A stretch of 24,106 bases of DNA from JAICTV01 sp034666045 (GCA_034666045.1 JAXDMN010000064.1:1-24106), one strand, 5' to 3'. Shown: positions 11,347 to 18,601, counted from the first letter of the stretch. Numbers and translations are program-made. Notes: generated by a model from the letters alone, not told the origin.

Positions 11347-11375
11347 AGTATAGAAGTGGCGGTTTTTACTGTCAA
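11347..11375 (-). promoter_or_regulatory. sigma70-type promoter of ppdK
   Basis: On the minus strand a perfect -35 TTGACA (11375-11370) is separated by 17 bp from the -10 TATACT (11352-11347). Transcription would start near 11340, giving a 5' UTR of about 125 nt before the ppdK ATG at 11215. The element lies just after the stop codon of the upstream fucosidase gene. Confidence 0.8.
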
Positions 11376-11394
11376 TTTCGCCGCGGCAGCGGGG

Positions 11395-12744
11395 TCATCC
11401 GCCCGGTTTTGACGGTTCAATGACCCTCGGCGGACCCTTGATTTCGACCACGACGACCGTCGCACCCTTATCCGGCATCTCCGCCGGCACCGCGATCGTC
11501 ACGCCGGCAGATCCGGCGGCCAAATCGAGGCTCGACGCGGGCTGCGCGAGCAGATACGCCTTGGTCGCCTGGTTCGTCAGCGGCACGACGATCTTCCCGT
11601 CGCTCGGCCAGTTCATGACGTGCAAGAACAGTTTGCCCGGCTTCTGCGTGACTCGTCCCCACGCCATCTCCGCCGCGAACGGGCTGGCCGTCGTGCCGTA
11701 GATCGACTCGCCGTTCGTCTTCATCCACTTTCCCATCGCCGCCAACCGCTCGACGCTCGGCTGCGGGATCTCGCCGGCCGCGGTCGGGCCGACGTTGAGA
11801 AGAAAATTCCCGCCCTTGCTCGCGGTCTCGATCAACGTGTGGATGAGTTTCTCTTCGCTCTTCCAGTTGTGATCGTTCTTCTTGAAGCCCCAGGTGTCGT
11901 TCATCGTCATGCAGCTTTCCCAGTCGACGCCGGGAAAACCGCTCGCCGGGACTTCCTGCTCCGGCGTCCCGAAATCGCCCGCCGCGTCGGCCGACTTGTT
12001 CATCCCCTGCATTCCCTTGCGACCCTTGCCGACGCGGTTGTTCACAATCACCTTCGGCTGAATCGATCGGCAGAACGAATAGAGATCCTTCCCCTGCGGC
12101 TCGGTCCATTCCTGGATCCATTCGCCGTCGAACCACATCACGCCGATGTCGCCGTAGTTCGTCAGCAGCTCTTTGAGTTGCGGCTTGAGGTACGCATCGC
12201 GGTATTTCGGAAACGCTGCGCCCCGCGCGTCCGGATGGTGCCAGTCCATGATCGAGTGGTACCAGCACATCGTCAGCCCTTCCGCGCGGACGGCCTCCGA
12301 AAGCTCCTTGAGAATGTCGCGCTTGAACGGCGTCGCCATCACGTCGTAATCGCCGGCCTTGGAGTCGAAGAGCGCGAAGCCGTCGTGATGCTTCGACGTG
12401 ATCACGACGTACTTCATCCCGGCATCCTTCGCGATGCGGGCCCAGCGCTTCGCGTCGAACTTTTCCGGGTTGAACTGCGGTACGAGCGTTTCGTATTCCG
12501 GCGCGGGGATCTTCCCATGATCCATGATCCACTCGCCGACGCCTTTCACTTCCTGCCCCTTCCACTCGCCGGCGGGGATGGCGTAGAGGCCCCAGTGAAT
12601 GAACATGCCGAAGCGCGCGTCGCGCCACCATTTCATGCGCGCGTCGCGCTGTTCGTTGGTTTCAGGCAGCGGGCCGGTCGCTTGCGCGAGCGACATCGAG
12701 ACGCAGAACGACAGCACGATCAGGAAGGCGATCCAGCTTCGCAT
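11395..12744 (-). CDS. Secreted GH29 alpha-L-fucosidase
   Basis: This enzyme removes alpha-linked L-fucose from glycans outside the cytoplasm. The 449-residue protein begins with a signal peptide (MRSWIAFLIVLSFCVSMSLAQA). GH29 hallmarks follow: WWRDARFGMFIHWGLYA, the HHDGFALFDS block, and GVMWFDGEW with the likely nucleophile Asp206. A C-terminal beta-sandwich (LFLHVMNWPSDGKIVVPL) completes the fold. The acid/base residue cannot be fixed by eye. I start at ATG 12744; the longer frame to 12828 is translation through the tRNA gene and is artefactual. It lies 25 bp after the tRNA 3' end. The ppdK promoter follows directly. It fits a polysaccharide-degrading lifestyle with the amylase and sugar oxidoreductase genes. 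Confidence 0.95.
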   Translation of the reverse strand: MRSWIAFLIVLSFCVSMSLAQATGPLPETNEQRDARMKWWRDARFGMFIHWGLYAIPAGEWKGQEVKGVGEWIMDHGKIPAPEYETLVPQFNPEKFDAKRWARIAKDAGMKYVVITSKHHDGFALFDSKAGDYDVMATPFKRDILKELSEAVRAEGLTMCWYHSIMDWHHPDARGAAFPKYRDAYLKPQLKELLTNYGDIGVMWFDGEWIQEWTEPQGKDLYSFCRSIQPKVIVNNRVGKGRKGMQGMNKSADAAGDFGTPEQEVPASGFPGVDWESCMTMNDTWGFKKNDHNWKSEEKLIHTLIETASKGGNFLLNVGPTAAGEIPQPSVERLAAMGKWMKTNGESIYGTTASPFAAEMAWGRVTQKPGKLFLHVMNWPSDGKIVVPLTNQATKAYLLAQPASSLDLAAGSAGVTIAVPAEMPDKGATVVVVEIKGPPRVIEPSKPGG

Positions 12745-12769
12745 AGTTTGATTTCGGCTCGGGAAAAAA

Positions 12770-12843
12770 TGGGCGGTAAGGGACTCGAACCCCTGACCCT
12801 CTCGGTGTAAACGAGATGCTCTAGCCAACTGAGCTAACCGCCC
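12770..12843 (-). tRNA. tRNA-Val (anticodon UAC)
   Basis: The 74-nt cloverleaf is complete: acceptor GGGCGGT/ACCGCCC, D-arm GCTC/GAGC, anticodon stem TCTCG/CGAGA with loop TTTACAC (anticodon TAC, reading GUN valine codons), a 5-nt variable loop and a T-arm with TTCGAGT. The discriminator base is A and CCA is not encoded. TTTTTT follows the 3' end. Confidence 0.97.
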
Positions 12844-12863
12844 GGCAAAAGACGAACTGATCG

Positions 12864-12892
12864 AGGATACGACCGCGGCGGCGGGGGGTCAA
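12864..12892 (-). promoter_or_regulatory. Promoter of tRNA-Val
   Basis: On the minus strand TTGACC (12892-12887) and TATCCT (12869-12864) are separated by exactly 17 bp. The expected start lies about 13 nt before the mature tRNA 5' end, fitting a short processed leader. The fucosidase could be read from the same promoter if the T6 after the tRNA does not terminate. Confidence 0.65.
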
Positions 12893-12954
12893 TTTTGATC
12901 GCCGTCGGGCGGCTTCTTGCGGCTCGGCACGGTATTTACATGCCGAACGCTGCC

Positions 12955-13473
12955 ATGCCTATCCGCCGTTCCACATGCTCGGTGTTGTTGCTTCTTCTCT
13001 CAACGGGTTGCGCCACCTCGTTTGAGCTGAAAAACCCAATGGCCAAGCCGCCGAACAACCAGGCGCGCCTCGCGGCCCATGAGGCGGTCGGCGATTATCC
13101 GACCGACGCGACGGCCCGCGACATCGCGATCACCGCCGTCATCGACCGCGACGCAAAATCACTGCACGTGATCAATCCGACGGACCTGGCGTACCACGGC
13201 GTGCGCATCTGGCTGAACGGACACTACGTCGCGTGGGTCAATGAACTGCCGCCGCGACGCGTCGTGCACATCGCGCAGGACGCCTTCGCCGACTCCGGCG
13301 AGACCGCGCTGTCGCTGGCGACGGAGAATATCCGCGCGGTCGAGATGCAGGCGAATGGCGATCTCTATCGCCTGTTCGGCCCGGCGATGGAGCAGTCGCA
13401 GCTCGACCGCGCCAAGCCCGCGCGCGGGTTCGAGTTCGCCATTCCCGCGCCCGGCTCGGGCTCGAAGAAATGA
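12955..13473 (+). CDS. Putative lipoprotein of unknown function
   Basis: The protein (172 aa) begins MPIRRSTCSVLLLLLSTGC, a lipoprotein-like signal peptide ending in a near-canonical lipobox (STGC, Cys19), so it is probably membrane anchored. The mature part is mixed, with a beta-rich stretch (DLAYHGVRIWLNGHYVAWVNELPPRRVVHIAQ) that suggests a small beta-sandwich, and it ends in a Gly/Ser-rich tail. I do not recognise the family. An in-frame ATG at 12940 and a TTG at 12895 are alternatives, but no ribosome site supports any of them clearly; 12955 gives the best signal peptide. It ends 31 bp before the FAH-family gene and may be co-transcribed with it. Confidence 0.8.
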   Translation: MPIRRSTCSVLLLLLSTGCATSFELKNPMAKPPNNQARLAAHEAVGDYPTDATARDIAITAVIDRDAKSLHVINPTDLAYHGVRIWLNGHYVAWVNELPPRRVVHIAQDAFADSGETALSLATENIRAVEMQANGDLYRLFGPAMEQSQLDRAKPARGFEFAIPAPGSGSKK

Positions 13474-13504
13474 CAGCCGTCGCTGCGGCGCGTACGCTTC
13501 GTGG

Positions 13505-14305
13505 ATGCGACTTGCACGCTTTCTTTCGGACGGACAAATCCAATTCGGTGAGCTGATCAAGGACGATCTCGCCCGCGTCGTCAAAGGCGATTTCGCCAGC
13601 GGCTTCGAGCCGGCGCGCTTCACCGCGAAGGTGGAAAAACTACTCGCGCCGCTCGTTCCCACGGACATCCTCTGCATCGGCATCAACTACCGCGAGCACG
13701 CCGCCGAGAGCGGATCCGCCATCCCGCAGAACCCCGTCCTGTTCATCAAGGCGAGCAACACGCTGAACAACCCCTTCGACCCGATCCCGATCCCGCGCCG
13801 CTCGAGCATGATCGATTACGAAGGCGAACTCGCCGTCATCATCGGCCGCGCGGCGAAAAACGTCTCGCGCGAGCGCGCCCTCGACCACGTCTTCGGCTAC
13901 TGCATCGCCAACGACGTCAGCGCGCGCGACTGGCAACGCCAAAAAGAACTAGGCGGCGGCCAATTCGCCCGCGGCAAATCGTTCGACGGCTTCTGCCCGC
14001 TCGGACCGTGGATCACGACGAAGGACGAAATCCCCAACCCCAACGCCCTGCGGCTGAAGACGATCCTCAACGACAACCTCATGCAGGACCATTCGACCGC
14101 TGACATGATCTTCGACGTGCCCGCGTTGATCGAGTCCCTGAGCAGCACGATGACCCTCCGCCCCGGCACGGTCCTCCTCACCGGCACCCCGCAGGGCGTG
14201 GGCTTCGCCCGCACCCCACCGGTCTGGATGAAGCCGGGCGACAAGGTCACGGTAGAGATCGAAGGTCTCGGCCGACTGGAGAACCCGGTGACGGCGGAGG
14301 CGTAA
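13505..14305 (+). CDS. Fumarylacetoacetate hydrolase (FAH) family protein
   Basis: FAH-family enzymes cleave or isomerise beta-diketo acids such as acylpyruvates using a divalent metal. This 266-residue protein has the family core: CIGINYREHAAESG, FIKASNTLNNP, the metal ligands Glu106 and Glu108 in DYEGELAVIIGR, Asp137 in ANDVSARDWQ, and the C-terminal LLTGTPQGVGFARTPPVWMKPGD. Its size matches single-domain bacterial members (fumarylpyruvate hydrolase, HpcE-like, YcgM/FAHD1-like) rather than true FAH. The substrate cannot be fixed. ATG 13505 was chosen because the upstream part of the open frame is antisense-like reading of the previous gene. It ends 3 bp from a convergent gene. Confidence 0.95.
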   Translation: MRLARFLSDGQIQFGELIKDDLARVVKGDFASGFEPARFTAKVEKLLAPLVPTDILCIGINYREHAAESGSAIPQNPVLFIKASNTLNNPFDPIPIPRRSSMIDYEGELAVIIGRAAKNVSRERALDHVFGYCIANDVSARDWQRQKELGGGQFARGKSFDGFCPLGPWITTKDEIPNPNALRLKTILNDNLMQDHSTADMIFDVPALIESLSSTMTLRPGTVLLTGTPQGVGFARTPPVWMKPGDKVTVEIEGLGRLENPVTAEA

Positions 14306-14308
14306 CTT

Positions 14309-14683
14309 TCACATCCCCATAAAACACGCCCCCGCCAGCAGCAGACCCAGCGCGATGCCGACCCACATGCCGGCCGATGTCGCCGGACTGCGGCGGCGGG
14401 TGAACCAGGCGTAGGCGGCGCAAATCAATGTCGCGGCCCCAAGGGCCGGCCACGCCCACCAAGGCAGCGACTGCTCGAAACCGGTCGCGCCCGCGAAGAA
14501 GGTCGGAATGAAAAGAATGATGAAGCCGGCGAACACGCCGGAGGTGAAGCGGGCGAAATTCCGCAACCGCGATCGTGGCGCCGGCGGCGGAACGCCGGGC
14601 GGAGCGTAATCCATCGCGGGCGGCGGTGGCGGCGCGTCTGGTCTTCGCGCGTCGTTCTCATTTGCCGGATCGGTTGATGTCAT
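14309..14683 (-). CDS. Small membrane protein, Pro-rich N terminus (operon gene 8)
   Basis: The 124-residue protein starts with a Pro-rich, probably cytoplasmic tail (residues 1-37, PPPPPAMDYAPPGVPPPAP). Three hydrophobic segments follow (GVFAGFIILFIPTFFAGA, WPALGAATLICAAYAWF, GMWVGIALGLLLAGACFMGM). The last one matches the C terminus of the gene just upstream (LLAGACFMG against LLAAGACFVG), so the two are probably distant paralogues. No function is known. It starts 3 bp after the stop of its neighbour and is the last gene of the radical SAM operon. Confidence 0.8.
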   Translation of the reverse strand: MTSTDPANENDARRPDAPPPPPAMDYAPPGVPPPAPRSRLRNFARFTSGVFAGFIILFIPTFFAGATGFEQSLPWWAWPALGAATLICAAYAWFTRRRSPATSAGMWVGIALGLLLAGACFMGM

Positions 14684-14686
14684 AAG

Positions 14687-15031
14687 TCACCGGATCCCCA
14701 CGAAGCACGCGCCGGCCGCCAGGAGCGACAGTCCGGAACCGATCATCAAACCGATCGCAAACCCGCGGCGGCGGCCGTTCGGTGAGCGGCTTTGCACGAT
14801 GCCGGTGACGAGCGCAGCCAGCATGAGGAGCACGGCGATGATTCCACCAATCACCAACCCGCTCAACGCCCCATATGGTTCGTTGCTCATCACGCCCGCG
14901 ATCCACGTCGCGCCGAACACCAGGCCCGGCCCGGCCGCGAGAGCGGCGAACGTGCCCGCAACCGCATGCTTGATCGACGCCGGTGTCCTGTCCGCACTCG
15001 GCGATTGATAATCCAGTTGCGCGGGGTTCAT
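14687..15031 (-). CDS. Small membrane protein (operon gene 7)
   Basis: The 114-residue protein has a polar N terminus of about 20 residues and three hydrophobic segments (AVAGTFAALAAGPGLVFGATW, SGLVIGGIIAVLLMLAALVTGIV, GFAIGLMIGSGLSLLAAGACFVG). The arrangement, with a basic SPNGRRRG loop before the last helix, recalls DUF4190-like small membrane proteins, but that is only a resemblance. Its ATG overlaps the stop codon of the radical SAM gene (ATGA), so translation is coupled. It may be an accessory subunit of the proposed lipid-modifying system. Confidence 0.82.
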   Translation of the reverse strand: MNPAQLDYQSPSADRTPASIKHAVAGTFAALAAGPGLVFGATWIAGVMSNEPYGALSGLVIGGIIAVLLMLAALVTGIVQSRSPNGRRRGFAIGLMIGSGLSLLAAGACFVGIR

Positions 15032-16467
15032 GTCGGTGCTCCGTTGACCGTTACCTGCGCGAACTGCTGCGACTCGCCGCGGATTTCTTCAAGCACGCGC
15101 TCGCGCTCGTCGCGATAGAAAAGGTTGTACGTGTCGAACGGAATGATCCGCCCGTCAGGGTGGACGATGTGGACGCAGGTTTTCTTCACGCTGCGCACGT
15201 CGAAGTTATGCGCGTCGAGGAACTGCATGATGATCACGCGGAAAATGTTGTCGTAGGTCATGTGCGCGGGCGCATCGACCAGCGGCAGGCAGCAAAGCAG
15301 TTGCCGCAGCGACGTCGCACTGCCGGCGGGACTCGCGCCGGTGGAGAAGAGTTTGAACAGCAGCTCGCGCAGCGGTTCGTTCCGCTCGTACATGATCGTG
15401 TTGCCTTCGCCGTGCAGGAGAAGCTGCGGATCGACCATGCCGGTGAGCGGCGTGACGCAGCCGTCGATCTTGAGCGCGTACGCCATCGCGAGGCAGTCGG
15501 GATGGCAGGGGACGGGGACGATGTCGCGCGGCTGGAAAATTTTCGATTGCTTCAGGATCTGCTGGCGGACTTCCGCTAGCGTGAGACGATCGCGCGCGGG
15601 ATCAAAATTCTCACTGCGGCCGGCGTGCTGGATCGGCTGGAACGTAACGCCGCGAACGCAGCGCTGTTTCAATGCAAAGTCGATGATTTCGCCGATTTCA
15701 TTGTCATTCAGGCCCTTTTTCAGGGTGACGACGAGGGTCGTCGAGATGTTGTGCTCGTTGAGGCGCGCCAGTGCTCTTTCGCGAACGCCGCGGAGATCTT
15801 CACCGCGCAGCTCGACGAGCGGCCGACTGCGGAGCGAGTCAAATTGGAGATAGAGTTCGAATCCGGGCATGTAATCCTTGAGTCGCCGCGCGAACGTCCC
15901 GTCATCCGCCGCGATTTTGATCCCGTTCGTGTTCACCATGAGATGCTTGATCGGCCTTCGTTTCGCCGCGTCGAGAATCTCGAAGAACTGCGGATGAATC
16001 GTCGGCTCGCCGCCGCTGATCTGCACGACGTCTGGCTCGCCCTCATTGGCGACGCAGCAGTCCATCATGAACTCGATCTGCTCGAGCGACCGGTGCGACG
16101 ACATCCGCCGCGGTGAGGAATCGCTGTAGCAGATCGGGCACGACAGATTGCAGCCGTCGGTCACTTCGATCAGCGTCAGGCACGAATGCTGCTCATGGTC
16201 CGGGCACAGCCCGCAGTCGTACGGGCAGCCGTACTTGATCGGCGTGTTGAACTTTTTCGGCATCTGCCCCGGCTTGATCGTCTGCCGCGAAAGCTTGAAG
16301 TACTCGACGTCGGTCGAGATCAGCACTTTCTGGAATCGATGCTCCGGGCACCACTTGTGCAGGTAGACGCAGTCGTCCTGGATGACGACCTTCGCCTCCA
16401 CCTTCCGCAGGCAGGTGGCGCAGAGCGAATTCGTCAGCTCGTAGAACAGGTAAGGTCGGTCGGACAT
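15028..16467 (-). CDS. Radical SAM protein, tetraether lipid synthase (Tes/MJ0619)-like
   Basis: This 479-residue protein is a clear radical SAM enzyme: Cys106, Cys110 and Cys113 (CNLSCPIC) bind the SAM-cleaving cluster, and GGEP lies at 152-155. Additional cysteines are arranged as in the Tes/MJ0619 group: an N-terminal SLCATC...WCPEH module (Cys16, 19, 40; rubredoxin/zinc-like), and YGCPYDCGLCPDH...C (Cys81, 85, 88, 96). ISGGEPT, YLQFDSL and RGVTFQPIQHAGR also match that group as I remember it. Tes joins lipid tails through sp3 C-C bonds; bacterial homologues of unproved role occur in several phyla. It has no membrane helix. ATG 16467 follows TGAGG, which overlaps the lipoprotein stop; the Arg-rich upstream extension in frame is not coding. 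It lies downstream of two Lgt-like genes, which suggests lipid chemistry. Confidence 0.9.
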   Translation of the reverse strand: MSDRPYLFYELTNSLCATCLRKVEAKVVIQDDCVYLHKWCPEHRFQKVLISTDVEYFKLSRQTIKPGQMPKKFNTPIKYGCPYDCGLCPDHEQHSCLTLIEVTDGCNLSCPICYSDSSPRRMSSHRSLEQIEFMMDCCVANEGEPDVVQISGGEPTIHPQFFEILDAAKRRPIKHLMVNTNGIKIAADDGTFARRLKDYMPGFELYLQFDSLRSRPLVELRGEDLRGVRERALARLNEHNISTTLVVTLKKGLNDNEIGEIIDFALKQRCVRGVTFQPIQHAGRSENFDPARDRLTLAEVRQQILKQSKIFQPRDIVPVPCHPDCLAMAYALKIDGCVTPLTGMVDPQLLLHGEGNTIMYERNEPLRELLFKLFSTGASPAGSATSLRQLLCCLPLVDAPAHMTYDNIFRVIIMQFLDAHNFDVRSVKKTCVHIVHPDGRIIPFDTYNLFYRDERERVLEEIRGESQQFAQVTVNGAPT

Positions 16468-16474
16468 GAGGACC

Positions 16475-16975
16475 TCATGGTGAAGGCGGCGTCTGATACG
16501 TCGGACCGGGCGGCGTTGTCGTCGTCGGCGTTTGCGCCCGCGGGTTCGACAATAGCCACGGCGGCGTCGCCGTCGAGTTATTGCGAATCCACTGCCGCAG
16601 CCGCGACGGATTCGTCTCAAGATAAAACCCCCGCAAGACGTCGCCGTCGAACTTCAGCAGCACGCCGCGCATGCTCGTGACTTCATCGCTTCCAAAGCAG
16701 ACGCTCAGCCACACGCCGTGCTGCACCACCCACGTGTACGCCACTTCCGTGCCGTCCGCGCTGACGTGCTTCGGCGGGCCGAGCACCCGCTCGACATCCG
16801 CGCGCGTTGCCTGCCCGACGCGCAGCGGCCTGCGCGAGCCGGCGTGGCCGACCTTCTTCGAGGCATCGACGCCGCTGCTGACCTTGTTGAACGTCGGGAT
16901 GTAGATGCAGCCGATCAGCAGGAGCGCCCCTGCGACGAGCAGAACGAACGGGAGTATGAGACGCGAACGTTTCAT
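16475..16975 (-). CDS. Lipoprotein with BamE/SmpA-like segment (operon gene 5)
   Basis: The 166-residue protein begins MKRSRLILPFVLLVAGALLLIGC, a signal peptide with lipobox LIGC (Cys23), so it should be lipidated and anchored in a membrane. Residues about 45-75 (RPLRVGQATRADVERVLGPP) resemble the start of the BamE/SmpA fold, where a helix after G(M/Q)xxxxV leads to LGxP. The C-terminal 20 residues are Pro/Thr-rich. ATG 16975 has GGAGG a few bases upstream and overlaps the stop of the Lgt-like gene by 4 bp. Its stop is 7 bp before the radical SAM start. It could be a substrate or partner of the operon's enzymes. Confidence 0.85.
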   Translation of the reverse strand: MKRSRLILPFVLLVAGALLLIGCIYIPTFNKVSSGVDASKKVGHAGSRRPLRVGQATRADVERVLGPPKHVSADGTEVAYTWVVQHGVWLSVCFGSDEVTSMRGVLLKFDGDVLRGFYLETNPSRLRQWIRNNSTATPPWLLSNPRAQTPTTTTPPGPTYQTPPSP

Positions 16976-17736
16976 CCCGCCTCCTGTGTGATACGCCGCA
17001 CGTCTCCAACGCGCCGCGACAGGCTCGCCGCGCATGCGATCACACCGACCAGGCACGCGACCTGGATCGCGCTTAGACTAAGCCATGGCGCGTAGCGCGG
17101 CTTGATGAACTCGATGGCGAAGCGGAACGTGAGATAGCCGAGCATGAAGAGCCGAAAGAGCTCGCCGTTGAAGTGCGGACGGCTGGCGCGGAGGAGGAGG
17201 GCGACGGCGAGGAGTATGAGGAACGCGATCTCGTAAAGCTGCGTCGGATGCCGCGGGCCGTCGCCGAAATTGACGGCCCAGGGGAGCGTCGTGGGCACGC
17301 CGTGCGTGTGGTCGGCGAGGCCGGTGAGGAAGCAGCCGATCCGGCCGATGGCGGTGCCGAGGATGAGCGGGAAGACGAACGCGTCGCCGGTCGAGTTTTT
17401 GACGTCGAGTTTCCGCTTTGCGATCTCGACGCCGATCCAGCCGCCCAAAAGTCCGCCGACGATCGTCTTTCCGCCGATCCAGGCGCCCGCGCTGCCGCGC
17501 GCGTTCCAATATTCGATCGGCGATTCCACCCAGGCGAGGATTTTCGAGCCGATGAGCGCGCCGAAGACGCAGCCGACGAGAATCCACGCCGTCTGCTCGA
17601 ACGGAACGTCCGCGCGCGGATGCCGGCGGCGCAGGAACAGGTAGAGCTGAAATCCGGCGGTGTAGGCGAGAATTTCAAAGACGAGATGGGCCGGCAGGGT
17701 TCGGCCCAGCACGTGAAATTCCACTGGAAACGTCAT
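16972..17736 (-). CDS. Divergent Lgt-like membrane transferase 1
   Basis: Lgt moves diacylglyceryl from phosphatidylglycerol to the lipobox Cys of prolipoproteins. This 254-residue, about seven-helix protein has the family framework: GKTIVGGLLGG, GRIGCF with Arg132, RHPTQLYE, and FRFAIEFIKPR (equivalent to the Arg239 region). Two residues important in E. coli Lgt differ: His103 is replaced by Val93, and the Asn of GRxGN (Asn146) is Cys135. It is therefore unlikely to be the housekeeping Lgt and may transfer a different lipid or use another acceptor. GGGAG lies just before ATG 17736. Its stop overlaps the lipoprotein start. A palindromic site lies 25 bp upstream. Confidence 0.88.
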   Translation of the reverse strand: MTFPVEFHVLGRTLPAHLVFEILAYTAGFQLYLFLRRRHPRADVPFEQTAWILVGCVFGALIGSKILAWVESPIEYWNARGSAGAWIGGKTIVGGLLGGWIGVEIAKRKLDVKNSTGDAFVFPLILGTAIGRIGCFLTGLADHTHGVPTTLPWAVNFGDGPRHPTQLYEIAFLILLAVALLLRASRPHFNGELFRLFMLGYLTFRFAIEFIKPRYAPWLSLSAIQVACLVGVIACAASLSRRVGDVRRITQEAG

Positions 17737-17760
17737 GCCTGCTCCCTTGCGCCGCCTTAA

Positions 17761-17772
17761 TAGTGTACACTA
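17761..17772. promoter_or_regulatory. Perfect 12-bp palindrome, candidate operator
   Basis: TAGTGTACACTA is perfectly self-complementary and lies in the 65-bp gap between the two Lgt-like genes, 25 bp before the start of the second. The flanks are AT-rich for this genome. On the minus strand it contains TACACT, with TTGCGT 18 bp upstream, a weak promoter candidate that the palindrome would cover. TetR-like dimers bind sites of this type; no regulator gene is adjacent. Confidence 0.5.
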
Positions 17773-17801
17773 ACTAAATTTGGGCACGCAAGTCGAAATG
17801 T

Positions 17802-18563
17802 TCAGTGCGCCGCACTAGCGATCGGTTCAGACGATTCGTCGAATACCGCGAGCATGCCGCGTTGGGCCTGCAGGGCCCGCTGATCAAACACCCACTGCAC
17901 CGCCAGCGCGCTCGCGATCACGATCGCGCCCCACTGGTACGCAGTCAGGCCGCCGATGATGCGCGGCTCCGGGCGGATGAATTCGGTCGCGAAGCGGAAG
18001 ATGCAGTACGCGATGAGATAAAACTTCAGCCGTTGCCGGCGCAGCAGCCCCCGGCGGAGAAGTTGCCACAGCACGATCGCCATCGCGAGGTGGAAGAGGC
18101 TTTCGTAGACCTGCGTCGGATGCCGCCGAATTCCGCCTCCGAAATCGACCGCCCACGGCACGTGCGTCTCCGTGCCGAAGCAGCAGCCATTAAAAAAACA
18201 TCCCCAGCGGCCGACGGCGACGCAAACAGCGGCCGGGAACGCAACCGCATCGCCGGTCTTGACGCGCACGCCGAGGATTTTCTTCGCGATCTCGACCGCG
18301 AGATATCCGCCCGCGATGCCGGCGAGGATCGTTTTGCCGTCGCTGAGCCACGCGTGCAGCTCGAACCATTGCCCCGGCCCGGCCGTGAAGACGAACGGCA
18401 GCTTCGCGCCGAGTCCCGCGCCGAGGAACGCCGCCCACGTCAGCAGCAGTCGATGCTTCCGATCGATCACGCCGATCTGCGGATCCGGCTGCGCCCGCCG
18501 CGCAATCAGCAGTGCCGCGATCGCGAGCACCATGAAGAGGCTGTATGCAAGGTGTGCCGTCAT
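17802..18563 (-). CDS. Divergent Lgt-like membrane transferase 2
   Basis: This 253-residue polytopic protein is a second Lgt-family member. It has GKTILAGIAGG, VGRWGCFFNGCCFG with Arg119, RRHPTQVYE and FRFATEFIRPEPR. The position of the catalytic His holds Leu80, and the GRxGN Asn is Cys122. Two more cysteines follow in the GCCFG motif, typical of a divergent Lgt-like group of unknown acceptor. It shares only the family core with the other Lgt-like protein, so the two probably have separate roles. ATG 18563 overlaps a tiny upstream ORF (ATGA). A GTG at 18590 is an in-frame alternative, adding nine residues. It is 65 bp upstream of the second Lgt-like gene. Confidence 0.87.
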   Translation of the reverse strand: MTAHLAYSLFMVLAIAALLIARRAQPDPQIGVIDRKHRLLLTWAAFLGAGLGAKLPFVFTAGPGQWFELHAWLSDGKTILAGIAGGYLAVEIAKKILGVRVKTGDAVAFPAAVCVAVGRWGCFFNGCCFGTETHVPWAVDFGGGIRRHPTQVYESLFHLAMAIVLWQLLRRGLLRRQRLKFYLIAYCIFRFATEFIRPEPRIIGGLTAYQWGAIVIASALAVQWVFDQRALQAQRGMLAVFDESSEPIASAAH

Positions 18564-18601
18564 AGCGGGGGCCCACCACACTTTGGACACGTCGTATTCA
18601 A
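18560..18601 (-). CDS. Possible 13-residue coupled ORF, zinc-knuckle-like
   Basis: A TTG-started ORF encodes MNTTCPKCGGPPL. Its start overlaps the stop of the zinc-ribbon membrane protein gene (TTGA), and its stop overlaps the ATG of the Lgt-like gene (ATGA). CPKCGG is the beginning of a typical zinc ribbon. It may be a leader peptide that couples translation, a remnant of a lost zinc-ribbon gene, or chance. Confidence 0.25.
   Translation of the reverse strand: MNTTCPKCGGPPL

Noticed and set aside
12745..12828. 28-residue N-terminal extension of the fucosidase
   Set aside because: It is translation through the tRNA-Val gene (the typical GFESLTAHF artefact); the signal peptide starts at 12744.
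16468..16620. Arg-rich N-terminal extension of the radical SAM ORF
   Set aside because: It overlaps the lipoprotein gene in another frame and is not family-like; ATG 16467 has a proper ribosome site.
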